A stretch of DNA of 64,000 nt from Erythrocercus mccallii. Taxonomy: Eukaryota > Chordata > Aves > Passeriformes > Dicruridae. The position numbers and the translations under genes are program-made. The notes below the pieces were generated by a model. The model had not been told where the DNA came from, searched no databases, and saw nothing but the letters and a program-made list of their open reading frames with translations. The DNA lies in the NCBI GenBank assembly GCA_013397435.1, contig VZRG01001688.1:95662-159661 (forward strand), given 5' to 3'. Positions within the stretch are counted from its first letter, which is position 1. The number at the start of each line of letters is the position of its first letter. This document shows, one piece after another, positions 1 through 10,600 of the stretch.

Positions 1-970
1 TTCAGGAAGGCATTAGAACCTTATTGGTGTTAAACAAGATTTTTGTTCCTGAAGCAGTGGGATTTGGTACTAAGGAATAGAGGCAGAATAAAACTTGTTT
101 TGGAGCTTTGATTGAATTTTTAACTTTTCCTTCAAGCTGCTGGAGAGAGGGCTGGGAGTTGAAAGAGGATTCAGTCTGGGGCACTGTGATGTGCTCTCTC
201 ACATTGCACCATTTTGTCAGCCAACAGTATTGCTCCCTGGTATTTTGCCACTGAAACCTTCAAATGTCATTAACCCAGTGGGTAATTCTGCTTTACACTC
301 CAGTGCACCAACCTCACTCCTGGCATGAAGGAGCTGTACTAAGCTGCTACTTAGGAGATATGGCTTCAAGCCTCAGTTCTGGCTTTCAGGATCTTGGTTC
401 CTTTCCTGCACAGCAGATTTAAATTTAGCATTCAAGGAGCCTGTAGTGTAATTTCATAGGAACTAGAAGAAGTAGTCTTGAGGGCTAAGAAGAGTAATGA
501 GAAATATGCCTATCCGTCTGGGAGCAGGAGTGGGGCAAAGGTGGGGAACTGGTGACAGTTTTTGAAGGGATCCAGAGGCATCATGAGGAGAGCATCTCCC
601 TCCAGCACTTCTGCTGGTATCACAGAAGGCCTAGGACTGGGAATGATGATATTCAGTGGGTGTTGTCAGCTCACCTTCTCACTGTCCTGGCAGCAGGCAC
701 AAAGGTTTTCTTACTGTGAGGTCCTACACTCCTCTTCAGAGAAAAAAACCAAACAGTTTTCACCTTTCATTTCTTCTAGGCCTTCCCTCACAGGAGAGGA
801 GGGACCTGAGGAGATACACACCACACATGCTCCAGCACGGCAGACCAGAGAAGTGTGTGTTCAGATGTGGTGCAGTGCTTCTCAAATGCAGATGTCGAGG
901 CATGGCCAAGGAATATTATGTGGTCTTTGTATCCCCTCCACCCTTAACCAAGTCCTCTTTTTGTTTGCAG
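1..970 (+). other. CHRNA8: CHRNA8 intron, 3' part (runs off the left edge)
   Basis: This is non-coding sequence that ends in a good 3' splice site: a T-rich tract running into TTTGTTTGCAG at 960-970. The preceding CHRNA8 exon, which should encode M1-M2, is not visible here, so it lies left of the window. A 186-codon open frame starting at 562 runs through the splice site into the exon, but its part upstream of 971 has no receptor similarity and is read-through of intron. Confidence 0.8.
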
Positions 971-1080
971 CTCAGTACTTTGCTAGCATCATGGTCATCG
1001 TTGGTCTATCTGTGGTGGTAACAGTGTTGGTTCTGCAGTTTCACCATCATGACCCCCAAGCAGGGAAGATGCCCAAATGG
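971..1080 (+). CDS. CHRNA8: CHRNA8 penultimate exon: M3 of the nicotinic receptor alpha-8 subunit
   Basis: This 110-bp internal exon is bounded by TTTGCAG before 971 and GTAAGT from 1081. It opens with the last two bases of a split Ala codon, then encodes QYFASIMVIVGLSVVVTV and continues to a tryptophan that fills the last codon. That is the third transmembrane helix (M3) of a Cys-loop pentameric ligand-gated channel, followed by the start of the cytoplasmic M3-M4 loop (HHHDPQAGKMPKW). HHHDP with GKMP just after it is typical of the alpha-7/alpha-8 subunits. These form calcium-permeable, alpha-bungarotoxin-sensitive channels, as homomers or alpha-7/alpha-8 heteromers, in neural tissue, notably avian retina. 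The QAGKMPKW ending fits alpha-8 better than alpha-7. Phase matches the next coding exon, which starts on a complete codon. From memory, chicken alpha-7 and alpha-8 have Glu where this exon has Gln just before YFAS. Confidence 0.93.
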
Positions 1081-4000
1081 GTAAGTAGCTTTGGTGATAG
1101 ACATTCAGGAGGCTACTACTGAAAAAAAAGAAAATTGTCTAAAAGCTACAGTAAACTTGTTACAGGTGAGGGGCAGAAGTTCTCCATTAATCTGAAGAGT
1201 CAATTACAAACAGCATAGTTGACACGTTTGCAATTAAAAGGAAAGAACAAGCATAGGAAATATGCTTTTCCAATAAAAACAGTTTCTCTTATTCTCCATT
1301 AAAAATAGTTCCTCCTATTTGTCTTTTCTTTTCAACCTTATAATGGAGTGGTTGAGTCATGACAAAGTTATCTCATTCAGCACACACTTTGCAAGTGCAA
1401 ACCTTTAATTTCTTATCCAGCAGACACCAGTATTGACAGAACGTGCTAAACAAACACTAGTCTCTACTGGGCAGTTTTTCTGCTCCCATCTGATCTATTC
1501 CAAGTGCATTAGCATGTGGACCCCCTTTTCTCTATAGCAACAGACTTTGTGAGCCCGGTGAGGTCTGGCATCAATGCCAGCTGACTTTCAAATGGAATGT
1601 GTCCTTTATATTTTCAAGTTAAAAGAAAATTATGTTTTTCCCTCTTTCTCCTTTTCCTAATAAATTTTAGAATAGGCAAGGTATGCTTGTGTTTATAGAA
1701 TGAAAAAAACAAAAGCAGAAGCAGATACAGATAGTCACAATCAAATATCTACCACCCTGCTTGTAAGAGTCGGGTTGTACAACATCCTCTGATATCTTGT
1801 TCAGCACATTTGTCATGCTGCACAATTATCCTGATACTGGATAATTGAGTATCACATGGTTACCAATGTCAGCCCAAGTTCAGAACTGCTTTCTAATTCC
1901 TCTCTTAAAATAAACTGCTACTTCAATGCAATTTTTTTTAAGTCAAATAACAATTAAGCCTACTTACAATTATTTCCCAAAGTGCTGTACGATTTAAAAA
2001 CCTCTTACTTTCAAGGCAGCAGAGAATGTGAATTCTGGATGAACTTGTCCATAGGCAAAACCTGAGGACACAAATCTGGGAAACATGCTTCTGTTGTCTA
2101 CATAGGCAGAGTCTGCAGCAGTGTAACAGAACACATTTGATTGCTTTTTGAGGAGCCCAGACACAATGGTTCATGTTAGACCTGCTCACAGGCCCTGCAA
2201 TTCAGCTCTTGCTTCCTACCAGTCTCTTGTTTTCTTGGCTGGAAACACAATGTGCAGCAAATTCTCATTCAGGAGGAACCTTGTTCAGTGGCCTGACAAC
2301 TGAACTGAACATTACAAAACATGCCATCAAGAAGTAAAAACTGTGGAAAGCTGGGAAGTGCAGATCATAGACTGTAAAAGATGTAGACAAGACAAGCTGA
2401 CATGGCTGAGGGATCTCAAGAGGAAAAGAGTGAATGCCAATTGTGTAGGGAAGAGGCTGACCTCACAAAAGTAGCCTAGTCTACAAGATGTAGCCAAGGC
2501 TCAATTATTAAAATTCAAGTCCATCTCTAGTCTTTTTGCTGTTGTTTTGTTTTGTTTTTCAATTTTGCCTGTCCACTATATGTCAGGTTTTTTTTATAGA
2601 GACACTTTGAATGACTTTCATTCAGTAAAAAACCCCCAAAACTGAAGAAGTAACTTAAGAAAGAAGAAATTTTTTGCATTACATTTTCTTTATTTCCAGA
2701 ACAAGCTGCTGCCCTTATTATTTACCTACTTCCCACAATGTCCTCTTCCTGTCAGAGACAGGCATCAGTTAACTGCAAACGTTAAGCTTGATTAATTGGA
2801 TATTGTTACAGGATTGCTATCACCTACCGCTTAAATGGATTTGTCTGCTGGAATCAGTTGCAGGGGGAGGCATTGGAAAATTGGCCATGTGTGGGAGCTT
2901 CTGCAGACCCAGAAGATTTGAATGGATGTATTTCCTAAACACACCTGCTTTCTAAACCATTTAGTTGAGCAGTTTATTTTTCCTGCCTGTGTCTCAAGAG
3001 GTCTGTGATTGCACTTTGCAAGAGAAGAGGGAGGAGAGTGCCTGTTAGTGTTTACCTTCTCTGTAGGTGTTTGCTTCCCTTATTCCACTGCTTAGAATTG
3101 TGCCTTCCTTTCTATTAATCTTTGATGACTTACAAAGCTTTTTCCAAGACAGGAATTTAAATCCAAGGGGTTCAGTATGGGCATTTGTTGGCTACTTGGT
3201 TAAGAAATGAGAGCTGCTGGCTGATTGACACTTTTGATAATGTCTGCTGAGCTAGCATGGGAAAGAACATTAAAGAAGGCCCAGCTAAGGAGCTGTTTGG
3301 GAGTGGATAACTTCAGGTATGGACAACAGCTCAACTGACTTTTCTCTACTGAAAACCAAGACTGTTGGATGGGAGAGAGATATGGAGAGACCAAGCACTG
3401 AGGGAAGAAGGGCGTTTGTGGGAAAAGGCAAGATAACTCTGGCTCTTTGTTGTGCCTAAAGCAGGTTTGTTATATTTCAGGCTTCTCTTTTGATATGCTT
3501 CAAACCTGGACATGCACAGATGCAGATGTCCCTTACCAAGAAAGCTTTAATTGGAGGCCATCTGCTCTGGACTAGGCTGGGCAGGTGGCTGTGATGGAAG
3601 CTAGCAGTATAGCTGCATTATAGCTAGGAGAGGGTCACAGAAGGGTTGTTGACTGCTGAAAACAGCTGTACCTGTATACTTCCTTCACAGAAATCTGTAT
3701 ATGACAATGCAGGTGGGAGTATAGGTTCATGTTATCATACTCAGCTGTTTTCCAAAAACCCGTATGCTACAGCTGTCTCTTGAATTAACTGGTATCACAA
3801 GAACAAATTGGTGCCGGAGTGTCTGTGTTTTCAAGGAAACAGGGCATTTGAAATCCAAGCTAATTAAAAGCTGTGATACTTTCTGGGTATTTATTTTTCT
3901 ATGGGAAATGGGTTTGACTGTAGTTATAAATGTGATTTCCCTAAGGAATAAAAACTCTGTCTTGAAAGAAAAGTTAGCATTCTTATATAAATGTGCTTTT

Positions 4001-6413
4001 TCATGTCACATCTCCTTTCAGAGTTAAGGCAGACATATTAACATTTTCTAATAAGAAAGTTTGTCTGATTTAGTGTTTTGGAATTTCACAGACCTAGAGA
4101 GTTAACTTCTTTCTTCCCTTTGCAACCTACACAGCTGACATATTGCTAGCAATTAAGACCTTTATTTTTTCCATGTTGTCTCATTTTGTGTCCATGAGCA
4201 GTCTGAGCACATTTTAATTAAGTAATTTTAATTAAAGACAGAATCAGTTTTTTAGGCTGCAACACTATAGGTTACTATTGGTTTGTGGTGACTATAGAGG
4301 AAATAATGACATATTTAAAGCAAAATAATATGAATAATGGAAAACAGTCTTTCAGAACTGTCATAGTTTAAACTCACCCAGCACCTAAGTACCATACAGC
4401 CATTTGCTCACATCCTACCACCCTTCCCTCGTGAGGATGAGAATGAGAAAAAAAATCCAGCACTTGGTGGGTTGAGAGAAGAACAGTTTAATAATTGAAA
4501 CAGAATACAATATAATAATATGAATAATATTAATTATAGTAATAAATAACAATAATAAAAAGTAATAATAACATCCAGGATGATAGAGAGAGTAATAAAA
4601 CACAAGACAAGAAAGTGGTGCAAAATAAAATTGCTCACCACCTGCTGACTGAAGCACAGCCTGTTTTGAGCAGCAAATGACAGCCTCCAACTAACTCCCC
4701 GTACTTTATATCCTTTTGGAATATCCCTCTGGCTAGTTCAGGTCAGCTGTCCTGGCCATGCTTCCCCATGGTATTGTGTGCACCTGCACACTGGCAGAGC
4801 ACAGGGAACTGAAAAATCCTTGATTCAGGGTAAGCACTACTTTCTAACAACCAAAACAGCAGTACTTTATCAACATTATTTTCACACTGAATCTAAAACT
4901 CTACGCTGTACCAGCTGCTAGGAAAAAAATTAACTCTATTCCAGCCAAAACGATGACAATGATGAAGAACAAAAAATTCAGTAGTAGGAGAGAAGCAAAA
5001 TGGCTCACAGAAAATGGTACAGGGCTGTGTCTTAGAAGAACTGACATTGCAGAATTCAAAAAATTTATAACTGCCTTTCACTGGTTATTGGCTATTATTA
5101 TTCCTGTCTGTGGTTATTAATGCTTCCTCCTTTCTGAAATTATGCTTGTCATTACAGCAGAAACTCAAAGTGCTAGCTGTAATTTCCTCATTCCTGTATC
5201 TGCTCTGTGCAAACACAGGAGACAACTTTTCCTGCATCTAAAAGAGCTTTGGAGGCAAAGTGTGGTCCCAAGTCAAACATGATCAAAGTAACAGGAGCAG
5301 GATTACACAGGAAGTCCTTGTGAATCAAGGCTCAAAAGGAAAACCAGAGGCCACATCTTTTCTCTTCTTGATGTCAGATTATTTGGCTTGCATCCAGGAT
5401 GATAAAGTCATCAAAGAGACCTATCTGCAGTGAGGGTCCCTCTCAAGTACATTGTAAATGCCCATTTTGTATGCATTACTCCTGGAGTACCTTAAAATTA
5501 CAAGATTTTGCTACTTTATTTTGCTGCTCTTCACACAAGACATTACTGAATCCACAGCCTTTTCCCTGCCTTTTACAGTTAACAATATCATCAACAAGAA
5601 TTCTAACAAGTTCAGGTTTCAGACCAAACAACTGAAGATCAGTTCACTGGAAAAAAATCCTGGATGCACTCTCCAGAGCCAGCTCACTTAGTGACCTTGA
5701 CAAGAAACATATGAGACACAATCTGCCATGTGCACATTAGAGCATCTTGTCATGCACCAGCACACAGGGAAATGACAGCAGTTAATAGTGGCACTCAGAT
5801 TTTGAACTGCTAAATGTAATTAATTCACTCTTTTGAAAAAAAGCCTGCTGTATTATGTGGTTAAACTCCTCAAAAGAGTATAAAATAGCTTTCAAAAAAA
5901 CCACGAAAGTGCAACCAAGGTCTTTTATTTAGATGTAAACAATAGCAAGGGGGATGGGAATTGTTATAGCATCTGTCATAATAGGGATTTTTTTCCAACA
6001 AAATCTAAACATTGGCCCCCAAAAGTATTTAACTGTATCTCTTCCCTTACAATCTGAGAAATGTTTGAAAACTATGCAGTCGATTTTGTGCTGTCTGCTC
6101 AAATGCAGAGATATGGGACTGTTTGATAAAGATGCATCTCCAAGGACCCTTTTGTAAAGTAAGATTTTCATTTCTTTTGCTAAGTGGGCATTGAACACCC
6201 CTATGTTCAAGGCAGACCCCCCAAAAAAGGCTATCCTTAGGTAAAAAGCTAGACCCTCAAAGAAACATTTTGTAAGCAGATAGCTGGAGAACACAGAAAT
6301 CTATCGGTATTTCTAAGAGACTGTGCAGACTAACTATAATAGTCACAAAATGTTTCAAACACTTTTAAAATGTCAGAGTCTCCTGTATTTCTGCCGTTGT
6401 AACTCTCTTTCAG
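1081..6413 (+). other. CHRNA8: CHRNA8 last coding intron (5.3 kb)
   Basis: This phase-0 intron runs from GTAAGT at 1081 to CTCTCTTTCAG at 6403-6413. It is AT-rich and carries no further exon that I can support. Its one clear insertion is a solo LTR at 4359-4958, on the opposite strand to the gene. Open frames inside it, for example at 3764-4027 (+) and 5929-6294 (-), have no recognisable domain and are treated as chance. Confidence 0.9.
4359..4958 (-). mobile_element. Solo LTR of an avian endogenous retrovirus, antisense inside the CHRNA8 intron
   Basis: This 600-bp block begins TGTCATAGTTTAAACTC and ends CAAAACGATGACA, so its termini form the inverted pair TGTCAT/ATGACA. On the minus strand it reads as a retroviral LTR: a start resembling GTTTTGGCTGGAATAG, the phrase AGCTGACCTGAACTAGCC, a TATA-like GGATATAAAG, and an AT-rich stretch before the end. 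I recognise this layout as a common bird LTR type. No internal retroviral sequence is attached, so it is a solo LTR left by recombination. No clean target duplication abuts the ends. AGAAC occurs at 4354-4358 and again at 4966-4970, seven bases beyond the proposed end, so the right boundary may be off by a few bases. The same LTR type recurs at 29913 and, in the opposite orientation, at 51569. Confidence 0.8.
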
Positions 6414-6935
6414 GTCCGTGTCATCTTGCTGAATTGGTGTGCTTGGTTTTTACGAATGAAAAAACCTGGGGAAAACATAAAGCCCCTCTCTTGCAAATAC
6501 AACTATTCCAAGCACCAGCTGAGCATAAAGAGCATGGAGATGAACGTCCTTCCTGGGCACAAGTCCAGCAATGGCAACACCATCTACAGCTACCATGCCA
6601 TGGAGAACCCCTGCTGCCCACAGAAGAACGACCTGGGCAGCAAGGGCGGAAAGATGACCTGCCCCTTAGCAGAAGATATTGAGCTTGTGCAAAAGAAAGC
6701 TTTAATGGATACTCTTCCAGTGATTGTGAAGATCTTGGAGGAAGTCCAGTTCATAGCAATGCGGTTCAGGAAGCAAGATGAGGGTGAAGAGATCTGCAGT
6801 GAGTGGAAGTTTGCAGCTGCTGTTATAGACAGATTATGTCTGGTTGCATTTACCCTTTTTGCCATCATTTGTACATTTACAATACTCATGTCTGCTCCAA
6901 ATTTTATAGAAGCTGTTTCAAAGGATTTTGCATAA
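6414..6935 (+). CDS. CHRNA8: CHRNA8 terminal coding exon: M3-M4 loop, MA helix, M4 and stop
   Basis: The exon follows CTCTCTTTCAG and starts on a full codon (VRVILLNWCAWFLRMKKPGE), giving 173 residues and a TAA at 6933-6935. Residues 1-20 are the conserved start of the M3-M4 cytoplasmic loop. The middle (about 21-100) is the divergent part of the loop, with ENPCCPQKND and a GGKMTCPL segment matching alpha-8 rather than alpha-7. Residues about 103-135 (VKILEEVQFIAMRFRKQDEG) form the membrane-associated MA helix. EWKFAAAVIDRLC leads into M4 (LVAFTLFAIICTFTILM), and the short extracellular tail ends EAVSKDFA. Loop and MA-helix residues affect assembly, trafficking and conductance in this family. 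The frame is intact, with no stop or frameshift, so the gene looks functional. Upstream exons (signal peptide, ligand-binding domain, M1-M2) lie outside the window. Confidence 0.95.
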   Translation, partial: VRVILLNWCAWFLRMKKPGENIKPLSCKYNYSKHQLSIKSMEMNVLPGHKSSNGNTIYSYHAMENPCCPQKNDLGSKGGKMTCPLAEDIELVQKKALMDTLPVIVKILEEVQFIAMRFRKQDEGEEICSEWKFAAAVIDRLCLVAFTLFAIICTFTILMSAPNFIEAVSKDFA

Positions 6936-7470
6936 AGTTTTCAAAGATGAGCATGATAATCAAAAAGTGAATATTGCCACTAATTTTACTAGATAATTTA
7001 AATTAAATAGAAAAGTGTACTTATATGTGCTAACATACACAGAAGGGGATTAAAATAATTTCAGGACATAATTATTCCTGATGTTAGTGATTGTAGTTAC
7101 TGCATAGTAAACATATTGAACTCTGTTACTTATTTCATAGACTAGTGTCACATGTAACTATGTCATGATCTGTGATAAGCAATAGACAAGAATTCAATAC
7201 ATTACAATACTACAATATATTTATTACAAGTTAACACTAGTATCAATGTGTTACTTTGAATTTGTGAACTTTTAGATATTGTTAATTTAAATGATCATTG
7301 AAGACTATAAGTTTTGCATAATTTTGTTATTTTCAGTATGTCTGTATTTTATAATTATTGTTTGGTGTGGCTGTGACATGCACTTCACAGATTTGAAAGA
7401 CATATCTCCACAGTCTCATGATGCTGTATATTATATTTATGAAAATAAACGGTCATCATATTAGCTTAAG
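6936..7470 (+). other. CHRNA8: CHRNA8 3' untranslated region
   Basis: AT-rich sequence follows the TAA and runs to the first canonical polyadenylation signal at 7444. It contains several A/T runs (for example near 6996-7005) but no open frame or repeat. The end at about 7470 is inferred from the usual 15-25 base distance between signal and cleavage. A longer form could use the AATAAA at 8026-8031. Confidence 0.65.
7444..7449 (+). terminator. CHRNA8: CHRNA8 polyadenylation signal AATAAA
   Basis: This is a canonical AATAAA (context GAAAATAAACGG) 509 bases past the stop codon, and the first one seen in the 3' flank. Cleavage is expected at about 7460-7475. A second canonical copy at 8026-8031 is a possible distal site. 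Confidence 0.6.
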
Positions 7471-7540
7471 TTAGCATAATGACTGGAATATTTTCTTGGA
7501 AAATTTGTTAGGAATGTATCTTTCCCAAAAAATCACTTTG

Positions 7541-7615
7541 ATGGTTTTTTTGGGTTTTTGGTGGGTTGTTGTTTTGGTTTTGCTTCTGTTTTTGTTATTT
7601 CTGTTGTTGATTTTC
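7541..7615. repeat. G/T-rich low-complexity tract
   Basis: About 75 bases consist almost only of T and G on the plus strand, in irregular TTTTTG/GTTG units, just past the CHRNA8 3' end. It is low-complexity sequence with no exact unit. Confidence 0.6.
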
Positions 7616-10600
7616 TTTGGAAACTTCTTTCTTCTTGCTGACAATCATATATGGAATTTGCAATACTTGCTTAACTGTTGCTGTCAGCTTGAAAGTCTAC
7701 TTAATTTAAAATATTATTGCTCCCTTGGAACAAAGTTGCCAGCCTAATACTGAGTAACTCTGTGCAACTAGGGCAGAATCTAGTGTCTCCATAATATCTA
7801 GGAAATGTTCCACGGATTTAATTTGGCTCAGATTTCCTATCTGGTCTACACCACCAAAGTAGTATTTTTTGAAAATTCTATTAGTACAGTCTTCTTTCCG
7901 TGTGGTCACTAGAATTGTTTAAAGGAGTATATAAAAGAATAATTTTATTTTTCTAAACCAAATGTATCAATGTTTATTATCAGTTTTCTGTCCCTAAATA
8001 TTCTCTAATATAATGTCTATATATTAATAAATCATAATTGAATTATGCCACTTCCTGGAATATAAGGGGGGAAACCCCCACTATTCTCAATAATAGCTCT
8101 TTTCTTCCCAGTACGGTGGGTGGGAATGACACCTCTATTGCATGATTTTATTTTCCCTACTTATCACAGTAGATCTACAGAAGAACATGGTCTGAAGTAG
8201 ACACCTTTCGTCTTTGGAGTAACACAACACTTCTCTGAATGTCCACTAGAAGAAAATAACAATCTATTATTCTTCTCTAGCTGACTTTCTACTTCCTGCT
8301 CTTCCAGGCTTAGTAAAAAATTAACATTTCTGCATGATGGGATCCTTCCCACCATCACCGTTGGAGAGAAAGAAAATGGTCATGATTTTACTCAATGGAA
8401 AGTACTTCCATCTAAAATGGATGGTGAAGCTGATAGTTCTACAGATTGAAGCAATATGCCACTATTTCTTTAAGGAAAAGGTCCCTCAGCTTTTCCTCTA
8501 AGGCCTTTATTAGGTGGTGATAACTGGATTTAAACAGAGCCTTCACTGTTTTGAATGTTAACCCCTTGTAGCAGTAAGATTAGATCATCACAACCATTGA
8601 TTTATAGTACTTCTTGGAGTTATGTTCAAAAAAGCACCTAAAACGGTCAACCTAAGAAAGTCCTGACTACAGTGACCTGTTTTGTATTTCACATAGCTTT
8701 CCTGGTTACTTCAGCTCCAGGTGCAGCTCCAAGTGGTAACAATGGCTAATAGTTGAAAATTCTATGTGTATTTCAGAGAGATTTCTTCTTCATAAGAGCA
8801 CTAGTTCTCTAAGTCTTTCCAAGTCTGTAGGAGAAAACTCCCAATACTTGATTATTTCTCAAAATTGTAATTGCTGAGGTACAGAATGTGATTCAGGAGG
8901 GTTTTTCCTAATAGAAAGCCTCAATGAAGAACAGAGTTATTTTGGGGATTAGGGTTAGTTATACCAGGCTCTTCTCTTGGACAGAAGCTGAAATACTCAT
9001 TTCATTTACCTGTCAGTTAAAAGCCTTAATAGTCAACTATTTCTGCAACTTGTGATGAAGAATGTTGAACTTTGGAGCACTTGTTCAAGAACCACTAATA
9101 TTTTTGCTTGAACAGCATTTTTGAAGTAATTTTCAGTGACAGGATAAAAAAGGTAAAGCTGGTGTTAAAACACAGAGTCACGATAACTTAGCTTCCTAAT
9201 GTAAAGCGTGTTCCCTCACACGAAATGAGTTGTAGTATAAGAGTATTTTTAACTGGATGTATAGACCTTAGGATCAGAAGAAGGATGGAAACTATCTGAA
9301 AAAACTGAAAAATTAGTTTAATAACTTTTTTCATATATAAAATTTGCTGCAAATAAAAAAAGGCCATTATAGGCCATGATTTTATCTGTTGAATTGCCAA
9401 GGCTGTTGGATTGTCTCATAGAAATGTCCTAAAACTCAAATTGTATCAGTAGTATGCAATTTACAACTTTACTCTGGACTGAAATAACTTGCTGATTACT
9501 TTTTCTGATCACATATGAGACAAATCCTTTTGCTATCCACTTATCACTTGGCCTTCTGAAAGGTAATAATATTATTACACAAAGTTTTTAGAACAAACTG
9601 TGTAAAATAGCATAGAAAAATAGTTCATGTACATAGAGAACATTGCAGAATAAAGTGTGAACCAATCTAAGATTTTCCTGAGAATTACAGTACACTTGGA
9701 AAGATTGACGGATACTGATTCACAACTCTTCATAACATCACAAGTTAGTGTCATGGCGTATAAAATTCCAAGAAAAGAAAAAAATCCCACATTGATTGCA
9801 AACGTTAATGGCAACAAGAAACTAACCCATAATCCTTTCCAAAATCCAAGCACTTACAGAAATGTTACACAAGAAATAGTGACTTTATTGTCCCCTGGTA
9901 ACACAGAACATGATAGTAAATGTCCTTGCGCATTTTATCTTGCTGAGGAGCACCCTATTTCCCAGAAGGCACAGTAGGTTTCTGCTATGACGGTATTCAG
10001 CATAACAAGATGAGAATCTGCCTTGGTTTATTCATCAAACATAAAGAACTATTCATATAATCAAACATAAACTTTACTTTGACTCATGAGTTATCTTAGC
10101 ATATCTAGATATACACATGAAAATCTGTGGTTTTCTGGTTTTGGTAGAACAGTTTTGTCTTGCAAGTTTTCTAATTTAACTGCCACCATGAGAAATACAG
10201 CTATGTAAATTCCAACAGTGAATATCAAGTATTTCTATATTACAGTAATACTGCATACTTCTTTCATTTGAAATTAACTTTTCAGTATTGATGCTATGAA
10301 TCAGAAGAAAGTTAATGAAGAACAGGACTAATCTGGGATTTTAGACAGTAAGAATGTCAAATACTGAGAAATCCCCAAATACTGTGAAATCCTCACAGAA
10401 ATAAATAAAGGCAAAACATTTATGGTTTGAAGGCTGAGATGCCTTCCCTTTTGTGATGCTCCGCTTGGCAGAATTTGGAACAAAAATTTAGAACTCTGTT
10501 AAACATTTGGTGAGGTTACATCTGGGTTAAGAGATTGAGCTGAGCAGTGAACCTCCGCTGAAAAGCTTCCCAGAATTATATACCCAGTTTGGAATTAGAT

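Noticed and set aside
562..970. Open frame joined upstream of the CHRNA8 exon (186 codons from 562)
   Set aside because: The receptor similarity begins exactly at the 971 splice junction. The upstream part has no homology and is intron read-through.
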